This document shows positions 63,773 to 64,000 of a DNA stretch of 64,000 nt, piece after piece (within the stretch, counting starts at the first letter, position 1; the number at the start of each line of letters is the position of its first letter). The notes under the pieces are model-generated. The model worked only from the letters and a program-made list of their open reading frames with translations, was not told where the DNA came from and searched no databases. The stretch covers positions 5,766,001 through 5,830,000 of the forward strand of contig NZ_AP022617.1 in assembly GCF_010731575.1 (NCBI RefSeq), read 5' to 3'. The DNA is from Mycolicibacterium monacense. GTDB lineage: Bacteria; Actinomycetota; Actinomycetes; Mycobacteriales; Mycobacteriaceae. The translations under genes and the position numbers were made by a program.

Positions 63773-64000
63773 TCATGCGGGGGTGGGAACCCGGCGGAGC
63801 CGGGCTGCGAGCGGGTAGAGCTTGCAGCCCAGGCAGATGCCGAAGGCCGCGTTGAGGAACGCCGCGAACAGTGCGAACGCGGTGGCGATGAGACCGACCG
63901 CGGACCATTCCGCGGCGAATCCGATGGTGCCGACGGCGGCGAAGACGAAGCCGACGAGCTGGGCGAACTTCAAGGGGCCCGCCGGTTCGCGGTCGGTGAC
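63773..64000 (-). CDS. DUF4395-family membrane protein (5' end outside the window)
   Basis: The visible C-terminal 75 codons encode two hydrophobic helices (KFAQLVGFVFAAVGTIGFAA; SAVGLIATAFALFAAFLNAAFGICLGC) and the CLGCKLYP motif with a Cys pair, followed by a basic tail. This is the DUF4395 pattern found between a thioredoxin-like gene (thiX) and cysA2. The reading frame stays open to the window edge (a TTG at 63973 is internal). The Cys pair suggests sulfur or thiol handling in the membrane. Confidence 0.85.
   Translation of the reverse strand, partial: VTDREPAGPLKFAQLVGFVFAAVGTIGFAAEWSAVGLIATAFALFAAFLNAAFGICLGCKLYPLAARLRRVPTPA

Overview
The window is high-GC actinobacterial chromosome and is almost certainly from a non-tuberculous, probably fast-growing Mycobacterium (Mycolicibacterium-like). 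The evidence is gene order. From phoP-phoR through the cyp51/cyp123 cluster, aldA, purD, purB, cyp126, purC, ptrB, purS-purQ, pepC, purL, purF, purM, pabC, the nitrobindin, sseC2 and cysA2, the genes follow the order I know from the Rv0756c-Rv0815c segment of M. tuberculosis, with other genes inserted or replaced between them. No database search was run. Family names come from reading motifs and from memory.

Layout. 1-1.5 kb: a small secreted Pro/Gly-rich protein, an HNH nuclease and tRNA-Thr(TGT), with an imperfect second copy of the tRNA 3' end 600 bp away. 1.7-5.1 kb: PhoPR two-component system with a PhoP-type box, flanked by a repeat-rich protein and a HIT hydrolase. 5.2-12.6 kb: a leftward cluster of cyp123, CYP51 with its ferredoxin, an NDMA-type alcohol dehydrogenase, short-chain dehydrogenases and NTF2-like proteins, headed by a TetR regulator. 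The divergent rightward operon (aldA, SDR, hydroxyisobutyrate-dehydrogenase-like, carboxymuconolactone-decarboxylase-like, unknown protein) carries a matching candidate operator. 17.5-19.3 kb: a CYP125-type P450 and a TetR. 19.4-27.1 kb: purD, a Tat-exported esterase, TetR, an amino-acid permease, DUF429, purB and cyp126.

27.2-32.3 kb holds the most unusual segment: three overlapping genes for a UDP-sulfoquinovose-synthase (SQD1)-like enzyme, a BcsB-like membrane-anchored protein and a processive-type GT2 synthase. Together they look like a machine for making and exporting a glycan, possibly a sulfonated one. 32.2-43.2 kb: purC, an intact oligopeptidase B, TetR, glutathione peroxidase, a deacetylase-like protein, an MBL-fold hydrolase, purS-purQ, a dicarboxylate/glutamate symporter, an M18 aminopeptidase and a VOC protein. 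43.2-46.5 kb: a large secreted PE-PPE-domain protein behind a phased direct-repeat promoter. 46.5-57 kb: an antiporter, purL, an integral-membrane hydrolase, a CPBP protease, an orphan MCE protein, a sterol-carrier-like protein, purF, a 26-bp tandem repeat, an NAD(P)-binding protein and a cupin. 57.3-64 kb: purM, DUF3073, YgfZ, pabC, a candidate small RNA/short ORF, a lipoprotein, nitrobindin, a 32-aa membrane microprotein, DUF732, then sseC2-cysA2-DUF4395 running off the end.

Seven de novo purine genes (purD, B, C, S-Q, L, F, M) sit in six separate transcription units. Five of these units have a TAnnnT -10 hexamer 6-8 nt before the start codon, which predicts leaderless mRNAs; purF instead has a leader with a Shine-Dalgarno. 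Two genes appear to need ATT or ATC start codons, because their conserved dinucleotide-binding motifs lie upstream of any usable NTG codon.
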